DNA from: Fimadaptatus sp963928645 | GTDB taxonomy: Bacteria; Bacillota; Clostridia; Christensenellales; Aristaeellaceae | Direction: 5' to 3' | DNA: 7,167 bases | Assembly (NCBI GenBank): GCA_963928645.1 | Contig: CAWVGT010000025.1 | Coordinates: 1-7,167 of the forward strand | Position numbers and translations under genes: made by a program | In this document: positions 1 through 5,772 of the stretch, in pieces | Position numbering within the stretch: position 1 is the stretch's first letter | Layout of the letters: each line of letters opens with the position of its first letter | Notes under the pieces: model-generated | The model's database searches: none | What the model was told of the DNA's origin: nothing | What the model saw: only the letters and a program-made list of their open reading frames with translations

Positions 1-1028
1 AACACGTTCACGCCGCGGATTATCAGCATGTCGTCGGTGCGGCCGGTTATGCGGTTCATGCGCACGAACGTGCGGCCGCAGTCGCACTTTTCGGCATTGA
101 GCGAGCAGATGTCGTGCGTGCGGTAGCGTATCGCGGGATAGCCCTCCTTGGTGATCGTGGTGAACACCAATTCGCCCTGCGCGCCGTAGGGCAGCTGCTC
201 GCCGGTCACCGGGTCGATTATCTCGGGTATCACGTGATCCTCGGATATGTGCATGCCCTTCTTGCACAGGCACTCGGTCGCCACGCCCGGGCCCATTATC
301 TCGCTGAGGCCATAGACGTCTATCGCGTCTATGTTGAGCAGCTCCTCGATGCGCTTGCGCATCTCCTCGCTCCACGGCTCCGCGCCGAACACGCCCGCGC
401 GCAGCTTGAACTTGCTTATGTCCAGACCCATCTCCTGTATCGTCTCGCCTATCAGCAGCGCGTAGGACGGCGTGCAGCACAGCACGTTGCTGCCAAAGTC
501 CTGCATCAGCATTATCTGGCGCTTGGTGTTACCGCTGGACGTGGGCACGACGGTCGCGCCTATGCGCTCGGCGCCCTGATGCGCGCCCAGGCCGCCGGTA
601 AACAGGCCGTAGCCGTACGACACCTGCACGGTGTCGTGGCGCGTAGTGCCCGCAGACGTCAGGCCGCGCGCCATCAGCTCGGCCCACACGTCCAGGTCGT
701 TCTGGGTGTAGCCCACGACTATCGGCTTGCCGGTAGTGCCCGAGGACGCGTGCAGCCGCACTATCTCGTCGCGGCCCGCCGCGAACAGCCCGAACGGGTA
801 GTTGTCGCGCAGGTCGGTCTTTTGCGTGAACGGCAGGTACTTCAAATCGTCTATCGTGCGTATGTCGTTGGGCTCGAGGCCCTTCTCCTGCATGCGCTGG
901 CGGTACATGGGCACGTTCTTGTACACGCGCTGTATCGTCTTGTGCAGGCGCTCGCCCTGGAGCTTGGCCAGCTCCTCGCGATCCATGGTCTCCATGGGCT
1001 TGTTCCAGATCAGAAATTCATTCCGCAT
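1..1028 (-). CDS. paaK: Phenylacetate-CoA ligase family protein, second paralogue (C-terminus cut by window edge)
   Basis: An AMP-forming ligase of the adenylate-forming superfamily. The family converts arylacetate, ATP and CoA to arylacetyl-CoA, AMP and PPi in the cytoplasm. 342 codons are visible, reading out at position 3; by comparison with the 437-residue paralogue at 3405-4718, roughly 95 residues (the C-terminal lid domain) are missing. Visible motifs are the P-loop SSGTTGKP (residues 95-102), YGLSE (239-243), the short Cys motif CDCGRT (315-320), YRTHD (302-306) and GRTDDMLIIRGVN (329-341). The ATG start has GGAG 5 nt upstream and aligns with the paralogue's start, both placing METM at residue 12. 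Identity to the paralogue is about 56% over the first 200 residues (counted by eye). It is the last visible gene of the operon, 57 bp after iorB. Substrate (phenyl-, hydroxyphenyl- or indole-acetate) cannot be told from sequence. Confidence 0.93.
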   Translation of the reverse strand, partial: MRNEFLIWNKPMETMDREELAKLQGERLHKTIQRVYKNVPMYRQRMQEKGLEPNDIRTIDDLKYLPFTQKTDLRDNYPFGLFAAGRDEIVRLHASSGTTGKPIVVGYTQNDLDVWAELMARGLTSAGTTRHDTVQVSYGYGLFTGGLGAHQGAERIGATVVPTSSGNTKRQIMLMQDFGSNVLCCTPSYALLIGETIQEMGLDISKFKLRAGVFGAEPWSEEMRKRIEELLNIDAIDVYGLSEIMGPGVATECLCKKGMHISEDHVIPEIIDPVTGEQLPYGAQGELVFTTITKEGYPAIRYRTHDICSLNAEKCDCGRTFVRMNRITGRTDDMLIIRGVNV

Positions 1029-1063
1029 ATTCGCTCCACGTCCATTCAATAATCAAAGTATAT

Positions 1064-1081
1064 CTGCGCGCCATCGCGCAG
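1064..1081 (-). terminator. Hairpin in the iorB-paaK gap (weak terminator or RNA processing site)
   Basis: A perfect 7-bp stem (CTGCGCG / CGCGCAG on the minus strand) closes a 4-nt ATGG loop in the 57-bp gap between iorB and the second paaK. On the minus strand it is followed by the AT-rich run ATATACTTTGATTATT, which lacks a clean T tract. It could reduce read-through into the last gene, stabilise the upstream mRNA end, or do nothing. The structure is seen; any function is inferred. Confidence 0.35.
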
Positions 1082-1085
1082 CCGG

Positions 1086-1658
1086 TCAGCGCGCGCTGCT
1101 AAAGCCCAGGTCGAACGCGCGCAGGTTGGCCTCCAGCGTCTTGGGCGGCACGCACGCGGTTATCGCGCGTATCCACGACTCGCGCGCAAAGCTCATGCCG
1201 TGCGCCATCGCGCCCATCAGCACGATGTTGACCGAGCGCAGCGAACCCGCCTGCCCCGCCAGCGCCAGCGCGTCCAGCGATACCAGGTGGCACTTGCCCG
1301 CCAGCTCGCCCAGTATGTCCTCGGGATACTTGGCCGCGCCCATTATAACGGGCATCGGCATCATCTGCTGCTCGTTGGTCACAATCGTGCCGCCGATCTT
1401 CAGATACGGCAGCGCGCGCAGCGCCTCGAGCTGCTCAAACGCCAGCACCACGTCGGCCTGGCCGTTCTCTACCAGCGGCGAGTGCACCTTGTCGCCTATG
1501 CGCACGTATGTCACGACGTTGCCGCCGCGCTGCGCCATGCCGTGCACCTCGCTGACCTTTACATCCAGGCCGTTGTCCACGGCGAGCGCGCCCAGTATGC
1601 GGCTGGCCAGCAGCGTGCCCTGACCGCCTACGCCGGTTATAACTATATTTATTTGCAT
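1086..1658 (-). CDS. iorB: Indolepyruvate:ferredoxin oxidoreductase, beta subunit
   Basis: The small subunit (190 aa, normal for the family) of the arylpyruvate:ferredoxin oxidoreductase. With IorA it catalyses arylpyruvate + CoA + oxidised ferredoxin to arylacetyl-CoA + CO2 + reduced ferredoxin; oxygen sensitivity is typical. It belongs to the pyruvate ferredoxin/flavodoxin oxidoreductase gamma-domain family. The Gly-rich GVGGQG (residues 9-14) and the EVHGMAQRGG signature (37-46) are both intact. The reading frame extends upstream to 1856, but the ATG at 1658 is chosen because AGGAGG lies 6 nt upstream (1665-1670), the product then begins at the conserved N-terminal strand, and the extension would lie wholly inside iorA. 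The start overlaps the 3' end of iorA by 10 bp, consistent with translational coupling and stoichiometric production. Of its 12 Ile codons, 9 are ATA. Confidence 0.95.
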   Translation of the reverse strand: MQINIVITGVGGQGTLLASRILGALAVDNGLDVKVSEVHGMAQRGGNVVTYVRIGDKVHSPLVENGQADVVLAFEQLEALRALPYLKIGGTIVTNEQQMMPMPVIMGAAKYPEDILGELAGKCHLVSLDALALAGQAGSLRSVNIVLMGAMAHGMSFARESWIRAITACVPPKTLEANLRAFDLGFSSAR

Positions 1659-3379
1659 GACGGGCCTCCTATCGCCGAGAACTTGCACAGGCGCGCGCAC
1701 AGGTCGCAGCCCACGCACAGCGCCGGGTTGATACGCGCCTTGCCGTCCGCGCGCTCTATCGCGGGGCAGCCCAGCTTCAGGCACATGCCGCATTTGCGGC
1801 ACTTGTCCGGGTCGACCGCGTATACCGGCTTGCGCTCCTTGCTCAGCAGCGCGCACGGGCGGCGCGCGATTATGACCGACACCTCGTCGCGGCTCAGGCT
1901 ATCCTTGAGCGCGGCCTCCAACTCGTCCAGGTCATACGGGTCGACGGTCTTTACGTCGTTTACGCCCACCGCGCGGCACACCGTCTCCAGGTCGAGCCTG
2001 TAGGTCTCCTGCCGGCGTATGTCGTAGCCCACCGTCGGGTTGGGCTGATGGCCGGTCATCGCGGTAGTGGAGTTGTCCAGTATCAGCACCGTGCTGCGGC
2101 CGTGGTTGTACACCGCGTTTATAAGGCCGGTTATGCCCGAGTGCACGAACGTCGAATCGCCTATCACGGCCACGGTGTCGCGGCTGGACTCGCCGCCGGT
2201 GGCCTTCTCCAGGCCGTGGCTCATGCCTATCGACGCGCCCATGCACAGGCACGAGTCTATCGCCTCATTGGGCTTCAATGCGCCCAGCGTATAGCAGCCT
2301 ATGTCGCCGGTGGCGCGCAGGTGCAGCTTGCTGAGCACGTAGTAGGTGCCGCGATGCGGACAGCCCGGGCACATGACCGGCGGCCGGCCCGGCAGCTGGC
2401 CCGGCGTCTGGAACTCGGGCGTGGCGCGGCCCAGTATCTCCATCACGCGGCGCGCGCTCAGCTCGCCCTGGCGGCCGGTCAGCTCCTTGCCCACGCACTC
2501 GATGCCCCAGCTCTTTATCTGCTCCTCGAACACCGGCTCGAGCTCCTCTATCACGTAGAGCCTGTCCACGCTGCGCGCGAACTCCTCTATCAGCGCGCGC
2601 GGCAGCGGATTGACCACACCCAGCTTGAGCACGCTCACGTCGGGCGCGGCTTCCTTGACGTACTGGTACGCCGCGCCCGAGCAGATGACGCCTATCGAGT
2701 CGTCGCCGCGCTCTATGCGGTTGAGCAGCATCGCGCAGGCGTCCTTTTGCAGGTCGTTCATGCGCTTTTCGACGACGACGTGGCGCAGCTTGGCCATGCC
2801 CGGCATCATGACGTACTTCATCGGGTCCTTTGTGTAGGGCTTGCGCTCGATGTCGGCGCGCGGCGACTCGCTGACCAGGCTGCGCGCGTGCGCCATGCGG
2901 GTCGTGGTGCGTATCAGCACCGGCGTGTCGTACTTTTCGCTTATCTCATATGCGGCCTTCATGAAGTCGACGGCCTCCTGGCTGTCGGCGGGCTCGAGCA
3001 TCGGCAGCTGCGCGCCACGCGCGTGGTTGCGCGAGTCCTGCTCGTTCTGCGAGGAGTGCATGCCCGGGTCGTCGGCCACGACGACGACCAGACCGCCGTT
3101 TACGCCGGTGTAGCTGGCGGTGTACAGCGGGTCGGCCGCGACGTTCAGGCCCACGTGCTTCATGCACGACAGCGCGCGCACGCCGCCCAGCGACGCGCCG
3201 CACGCGGTCTCCACGGCGACCTTCTCATTGGGCGCCCATTCGACGTATATCTCGGGATAGTCGGAAGCGTACTCGGTGATTTCGGTCGAGGGCGTGCCCG
3301 GATAGGACGACACTACGGCGACTCCCGCCTCGTATGCGCCCCGGGCCAGCGCCTCGTTGCCCAGCATTAGCGTCTTCAT
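1649..3379 (-). CDS. iorA: Indolepyruvate:ferredoxin oxidoreductase, alpha subunit
   Basis: The large catalytic subunit (576 aa), holding thiamine diphosphate and iron-sulphur clusters. It decarboxylates arylpyruvates (indole-, phenyl-, hydroxyphenyl-) oxidatively to arylacetyl-CoA, passing electrons to ferredoxin; the reverse reductive carboxylation is also known for this enzyme class. Domains in order: pyruvate-oxidoreductase-like N-terminal domain with SSYPGTPSTEI (24-34) and DDPGMHSSQNEQDSR (103-117); thiamine-diphosphate domain with MCPGCPHRG (336-344), GDIGCYTLG (358-366), GDST (407-410) and LDNSTTAMTG (434-443); C-terminal two-cluster ferredoxin domain with Cys 527, 530, 533, 538 (CX2CX2CX4CP) and Cys 555, 558, 561, 565 (CX2CX2CX3C). 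The second motif ends in C-K rather than the common C-P. The ATG is the only sensible start, but its GGAGG (3392-3396) lies 12 nt away, longer than usual. It begins 25 bp after the upstream paaK. Confidence 0.97.
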   Translation of the reverse strand: MKTLMLGNEALARGAYEAGVAVVSSYPGTPSTEITEYASDYPEIYVEWAPNEKVAVETACGASLGGVRALSCMKHVGLNVAADPLYTASYTGVNGGLVVVVADDPGMHSSQNEQDSRNHARGAQLPMLEPADSQEAVDFMKAAYEISEKYDTPVLIRTTTRMAHARSLVSESPRADIERKPYTKDPMKYVMMPGMAKLRHVVVEKRMNDLQKDACAMLLNRIERGDDSIGVICSGAAYQYVKEAAPDVSVLKLGVVNPLPRALIEEFARSVDRLYVIEELEPVFEEQIKSWGIECVGKELTGRQGELSARRVMEILGRATPEFQTPGQLPGRPPVMCPGCPHRGTYYVLSKLHLRATGDIGCYTLGALKPNEAIDSCLCMGASIGMSHGLEKATGGESSRDTVAVIGDSTFVHSGITGLINAVYNHGRSTVLILDNSTTAMTGHQPNPTVGYDIRRQETYRLDLETVCRAVGVNDVKTVDPYDLDELEAALKDSLSRDEVSVIIARRPCALLSKERKPVYAVDPDKCRKCGMCLKLGCPAIERADGKARINPALCVGCDLCARLCKFSAIGGPSCK

Positions 3380-3404
3380 TGAATACTTAATCCTCCGTTT
3401 GTGC

Positions 3405-4718
3405 TCACTGATTGCGCAGGTCGGTCACGCGCCGGGCCTTGCCCTCGAAGCGCTTGAGCGTGTTGGGCGAGACCAGCGTTATCTCCATGTCGAGCTGGCA
3501 GATGCGGCGGATATTGGCCTGTATCTCGCGCCTGAGCTCCTCCAGCGCGCCGTAGCTCTCCAGCAGCGAGCCGTCCAGCAGCTCGACCTTGACCTGCACC
3601 TTGTCCATGTAGTTCTTGCGGGTCAGCACTATCTCGTAGTGCGGGCCGATGCCCTTGACGCCCAGCAACGCCGTCTCGACCTGCGACGGGACCAGGTTCA
3701 CGCCGCGCACTATCAGCATGTCGTCCGAGCGGCCGCGTATCTTCTCTATGCGGCGCGAGGTGCGGCCGCACGCGCAGGGCGCGTCGATTATGCGGGTTAT
3801 GTCGTGCGTGCGGTAGCGCAGCATCGGCTGGCCTTCCTTGACCAGGTTGGTTATGACCAGCTCGCCGTACTCGCCGTCGGGCAGCGGCTTTCCGGTGTCG
3901 GGGTCCACGACCTCGCACCAGAAGAAGTCCTCGTTTATGTGCATGCCGTCCTTGTACATGCAGTCGCCCGCGACGCCCGGGCCCATTATCTCGGTCAGGC
4001 CGTAGTTCTCGGTCACGATTATGCCGCCCCAGCGCCGCTCGAGCTCTGAGCGCATCTCCTCGGTTGAGCCCTCCGCGCCCAGTATGCCGTACTTGAGCTT
4101 GAGCTCGGGTATCAGCCCCATGCGCTCGGCGGTCTCGGCCATGTACATCGCGTATGCGGGCGTGGCTATCAGCACCGTAGCGCCGAAGTCGCGCATCAGC
4201 ATTATCTGCCGCTCGGTGTTGCCGCTGGATATCGGCACGACCGTCGCGCCCAGCTTCTCCAGGCCGTAGTGCAGGCCCAGTGCGCCGGTGAACAGCCCGT
4301 AGCCGAACGATATCTGCGCTATGTCCTCGTCGGACGCGCCGCCCGCCACGCACAGCCGCGCCACCATCTCGGCCCAGTTGTTCAGGTCATTGCGGGTATA
4401 GCCCGCGGTTATCGGCTTGCCGGTGGTGCCCGAGGACGCGTGCAGCCGCACTATCTCCTTCATTGGCACGGCCAGCAGGCCGTATGGATAGTTGTCGCGC
4501 ACGTCGTCCTTGACGGTGAACGGCAACAGGCTCACGTCTGAAAGCGTGCGTATGTCTTCGGGCTTTACGCCCATGTCGTCCATGCGGGTGCGGTACATCG
4601 GCACGCGCTCGTAGCAGTATGCGACCATGCGCTTGAGCCGCTCCAGCTGCAGCGCGCGCATCTGCTCGTGCGGCATAGTCTCCATCTCGGGATTGAACAT
4701 GCGCATCGGTTTGGACAA
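3405..4718 (-). CDS. paaK: Phenylacetate-CoA ligase, first paralogue of the operon (TTG start)
   Basis: A complete 437-aa AMP-forming arylacetate-CoA ligase, the usual PaaK length. Motifs: P-loop SSGTTGKP (95-102), ENYGLTE (237-243), YRTHD (302-306), the Cys motif CACGRT (315-320), GRSDDMLIVRGVN (329-341) and the C-terminal lid region KRFEGKARRVTD (422-433), whose Lys427 is in the position of the catalytic lysine of adenylate-forming enzymes. A TTG start at 4718 is preferred over the in-frame ATG at 4706: AGAGGGGG lies 8 nt before TTG but 20 nt before the ATG, and only with TTG does METM fall at residue 12 as in the paralogue. This is the first gene of a four-gene operon. Next to iorAB, it should make or use the same arylacetyl-CoA. 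A promoter 170 nt upstream and a hairpin over its ribosome binding site suggest regulated translation. Confidence 0.95.
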   Translation of the reverse strand: MSKPMRMFNPEMETMPHEQMRALQLERLKRMVAYCYERVPMYRTRMDDMGVKPEDIRTLSDVSLLPFTVKDDVRDNYPYGLLAVPMKEIVRLHASSGTTGKPITAGYTRNDLNNWAEMVARLCVAGGASDEDIAQISFGYGLFTGALGLHYGLEKLGATVVPISSGNTERQIMLMRDFGATVLIATPAYAMYMAETAERMGLIPELKLKYGILGAEGSTEEMRSELERRWGGIIVTENYGLTEIMGPGVAGDCMYKDGMHINEDFFWCEVVDPDTGKPLPDGEYGELVITNLVKEGQPMLRYRTHDITRIIDAPCACGRTSRRIEKIRGRSDDMLIVRGVNLVPSQVETALLGVKGIGPHYEIVLTRKNYMDKVQVKVELLDGSLLESYGALEELRREIQANIRRICQLDMEITLVSPNTLKRFEGKARRVTDLRNQ

Positions 4719-4722
4719 AGAA

Positions 4723-4752
4723 AAAACCCCCTCTGCTCACAGAATGGGCTTT
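4723..4752 (-). promoter_or_regulatory. Hairpin that buries the paaK ribosome binding site and runs into a T tract
   Basis: On the minus strand 4752-4740 pairs with 4735-4723 around a TGAG loop (4739-4736): 12 of 13 positions pair, two as G-U, with one A/G mismatch. The 3' arm contains the AGAGGGGG ribosome binding site of paaK (4734-4727) and leads into TTTTTT (4726-4721), immediately before the TTG start at 4718. This is the form of an intrinsic terminator and also of a ribosome-binding-site sequestrator, so it could act as a transcriptional or a translational attenuator. The pairing is seen in the sequence; the control role is inferred. Confidence 0.5.
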
Positions 4753-4775
4753 GATAAGGTGATAGCATTCAGCAT
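4737..4775 (-). CDS. Possible 12-residue upstream reading frame in the operon leader
   Basis: ATG at 4775, encoding MLNAITLSKPIL, with TGA at 4739-4737. A weak ribosome binding site GGCGG (4786-4782) lies 6 nt upstream. The last codons form the 5' arm of the hairpin that hides the paaK ribosome binding site, and the stop codon lies in its loop. A ribosome translating it would unfold that arm, the geometry of leader peptides in translational attenuation. The peptide has no Trp, Phe or Tyr, so it is not an obvious sensor of aromatic amino acids. A frame this short can arise by chance. Confidence 0.22.
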   Translation of the reverse strand: MLNAITLSKPIL

Positions 4776-4822
4776 GGAAAACCGCCGGACGCAAATGCCG
4801 CCCGGCCCAAGTCGGCGTGCCA

Positions 4823-4838
4823 ACTACCGTACTACCGT
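4823..4838. repeat. Perfect tandem 8-mer in the leader
   Basis: ACTACCGT occurs twice back to back (4823-4830 and 4831-4838) on the plus strand, which reads ACGGTAGT twice in the transcript. It lies inside the 43-nt domain closed by the AAGTCGG/CCGACTT helix, some 50-65 nt after the predicted transcription start. It may be a repeated protein binding site or part of a folded RNA domain, or chance. Confidence 0.4.
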
Positions 4839-4894
4839 GCTGCCCAGCCCTACCAGGCCCGACTTCCTGCCCCCTGCGGGAAATATTGATTTAC

Positions 4895-4923
4895 ATTATA
4901 CCTCATCTGCGCGCCAATATAAA
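4895..4923 (-). promoter_or_regulatory. Sigma-70-type promoter of the paaK-iorAB-paaK operon
   Basis: On the minus strand the -10 is TATAAT (4900-4895, a perfect match). The -35 is TTTATA (4923-4918, 4 of 6 to TTGACA), with an ideal 17-bp spacer (4917-4901). The start is predicted near 4888. It is the only convincing promoter in the gap before paaK, and the -35 directly abuts the upstream hairpin at 4926-4948. Confidence 0.6.
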
Positions 4924-4925
4924 GT

Positions 4926-4948
4926 GCCGGCGGGCGCTTACCGCCGGC
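4926..4948 (-). terminator. GC-rich hairpin between the repeat array and the operon promoter
   Basis: A perfect 8-bp stem GCCGGCGG (4926-4933) / CCGCCGGC (4941-4948) with a 7-nt loop. On the minus strand it is followed by ACTTTATATT, an imperfect T-rich tail; on the plus strand a T run follows about ten nt after the stem. Placed after the sigma-solenoid gene and its repeats and just before the next promoter, it probably ends transcription from the upstream block. The imperfect T tract keeps confidence moderate. Confidence 0.45.
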
Positions 4949-4986
4949 CGGCATCAATTTTTAACGTGCAGTAAACTCAAATGTAC

Positions 4987-5241
4987 GCGTTGGCGCGAAA
5001 CCTGTCGGCACGTGGCGGCTCAGTACTCGTAATGCGCGACGGCTTCTACCTATATCACGTTGGGGGTGCGCGGCTCGGTGGCCGCTTCTGCTTCAGGGCG
5101 AACCCACATTCCGGCCCGGGCAGCGACGCGCACTCACCGGCCACGGCGCCCAATGCCGCCACGACAGCCCATAGCGCGCACACCGCCGTTTGCAGTAATG
5201 TAGAGAAATACCGCGATACCGTTCAGCAAGCCCAAATCCAT
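4987..5241 (-). pseudogene. Decayed copy 1 of the solenoid gene's 3' end (255 bp)
   Basis: The copy farthest downstream. It matches codons ~334-406, the stop and ~33 bp of 3' flank of the gene at 5773-6993. It has a 6-nt insertion near its start (GGCTTG after ATGGATTTG), a TGA where copies 2 and 3 read CGA, and TAG at the position of Tyr397. The frame is shifted relative to the gene in the middle. Its 3' flank ends at 4987, where similarity to the other copies stops; this defines the outer edge of the array. No ribosome binding site is seen before its ATG, so it is judged untranslated. Confidence 0.75.
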
Positions 5242-5490
5242 GCGCCGGCGCGAAACCTGTCGGTGCGTGGCGGCTCAGTACTCGTAATACGCGACGCCTC
5301 GACCTATATCACGTTGGGGGGTGCGCGGCTCGGTGGCCGCTTCTGCTTCAGGGCGATCCCATATTCCGGCCCGGGCAGCGACGCGCACTCGCCGGCCACG
5401 GCGCCCAATGCCGCCACGACAGCTTACAGCGCGCACACCGCCGTTGCAGCCATGCGGGAGAACTGCTGCGATGCCGTTCAGCAAATCCAT
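5242..5490 (-). pseudogene. Decayed copy 2 of the solenoid gene's 3' end (249 bp)
   Basis: About 91% identical to copy 3 (roughly 22 differences by eye, including a one-base loss and a compensating one-base gain). In the parental frame the codon for Trp357 is TAA, and Tyr397 is TAG. In another frame it encodes a 71-residue Arg-rich product that regains the YYEY end, but the differences from copy 3 in that frame all change the amino acid, so no coding constraint is visible. Confidence 0.78.
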
Positions 5491-5739
5491 GCGTTGGCGC
5501 GAAACCTGTCGGCGTGCGGCGGCTCAGTACTCGTAATGCGCGACGGCCTCGACTTATATCGCGTTGGGGACGCGTTGCTCGGTGGCCGCTTCTGCTTCAG
5601 GGCGAACCCACGTTCCGGCCCGGGCAGCGACGCGCACTCGCCGGCCACGGCGCCCAATGCCGCCACGACTGCCCATAGCGCGCACACCGCCGTTGCAGCA
5701 ATGCGGGAGAACTACTGCGATGCCGTTCAGCAAATCCAT
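5491..5739 (-). pseudogene. Decayed copy 3 of the solenoid gene's 3' end (249 bp)
   Basis: It directly follows the intact gene. The start aligns in frame with the gene around residues 335-339 (DLLNG for ELIKG), drifts out of frame through the ALWAVVAALG region, and returns at PEAEA. The codon for Tyr397 is TAA. Its last 47 bp (5491-5537) are identical to the corresponding end of the intact gene (5740-5786), including the stop codon and flank, while the acidic-tail region has diverged strongly. Confidence 0.78.
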
Positions 5740-5772
5740 GCGTTGGCGCGAAACCTGTCGGCGTGCGGCGGC

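Larger units (their letters stand above)
4719..4888 (-). promoter_or_regulatory. Untranslated leader of the paaK-iorA-iorB-paaK operon
   Basis: About 170 nt lie between the predicted transcription start (near 4888) and the paaK TTG. In transcript order it holds: a long-range 7-bp helix AAGTCGG (4865-4859) with CCGACTT (4815-4809) enclosing 43 nt; a tandem 8-mer inside it; a hairpin 4806-4784 (GCCGG / CCGGC extended by a G-U and two further pairs, loop GCATTTG) followed by GGTTTT; the 12-codon upstream frame; and the hairpin over the ribosome binding site. This order (enclosed domain, then terminator-like hairpins) is riboswitch-like, but I do not recognise any known aptamer, and it lacks the T-box consensus. 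The structure is predicted by eye only. Confidence 0.4.

Noticed and set aside
114..1052. Long plus-strand open frames opposite the paaK, iorA and iorB genes.
   Set aside because: They are antisense shadows of well-recognised minus-strand genes in GC-rich DNA, with low-complexity His/Ala/Arg/Val-rich translations and no ribosome binding sites.
1056..1085. A separate promoter for the second paaK, suggested by TATACT in the gap after iorB.
   Set aside because: No -35 hexamer is found at 16-18 bp; the nearest TTGACA-like sequence gives a spacer of about 20 bp and matches poorly.
1659..1856. An upstream extension of iorB to a 256-residue product.
   Set aside because: The extra 66 residues lie wholly inside iorA in another frame, resemble no IorB N-terminus, and the AGGAGG site sits 6 nt before the ATG at 1658.
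4706..4718. ATG at 4706 as the start of the first paaK.
   Set aside because: It would be 20 nt from the only ribosome binding site and would remove residues that match the paralogue's N-terminal length; TTG at 4718 is 8 nt from the site.
4784..4806. A T-box leader suggested by GGCGGCA and CGTCC in the hairpin region.
   Set aside because: The conserved T-box core (GGTGG-ACCGCG type) is not present, the leader is short for a T-box, and I could find no stem with a specifier loop.
5275..5739. Two minus-strand ATG frames of 71 and 61 codons (both starting MDLLNGIA, Arg-rich) in copies 2 and 3.
   Set aside because: No ribosome binding site precedes either ATG, copy 1 has a TGA in the same frame, and the base differences between copies 2 and 3 are all amino-acid changing. 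They are treated as remnants of the duplicated 3' end.
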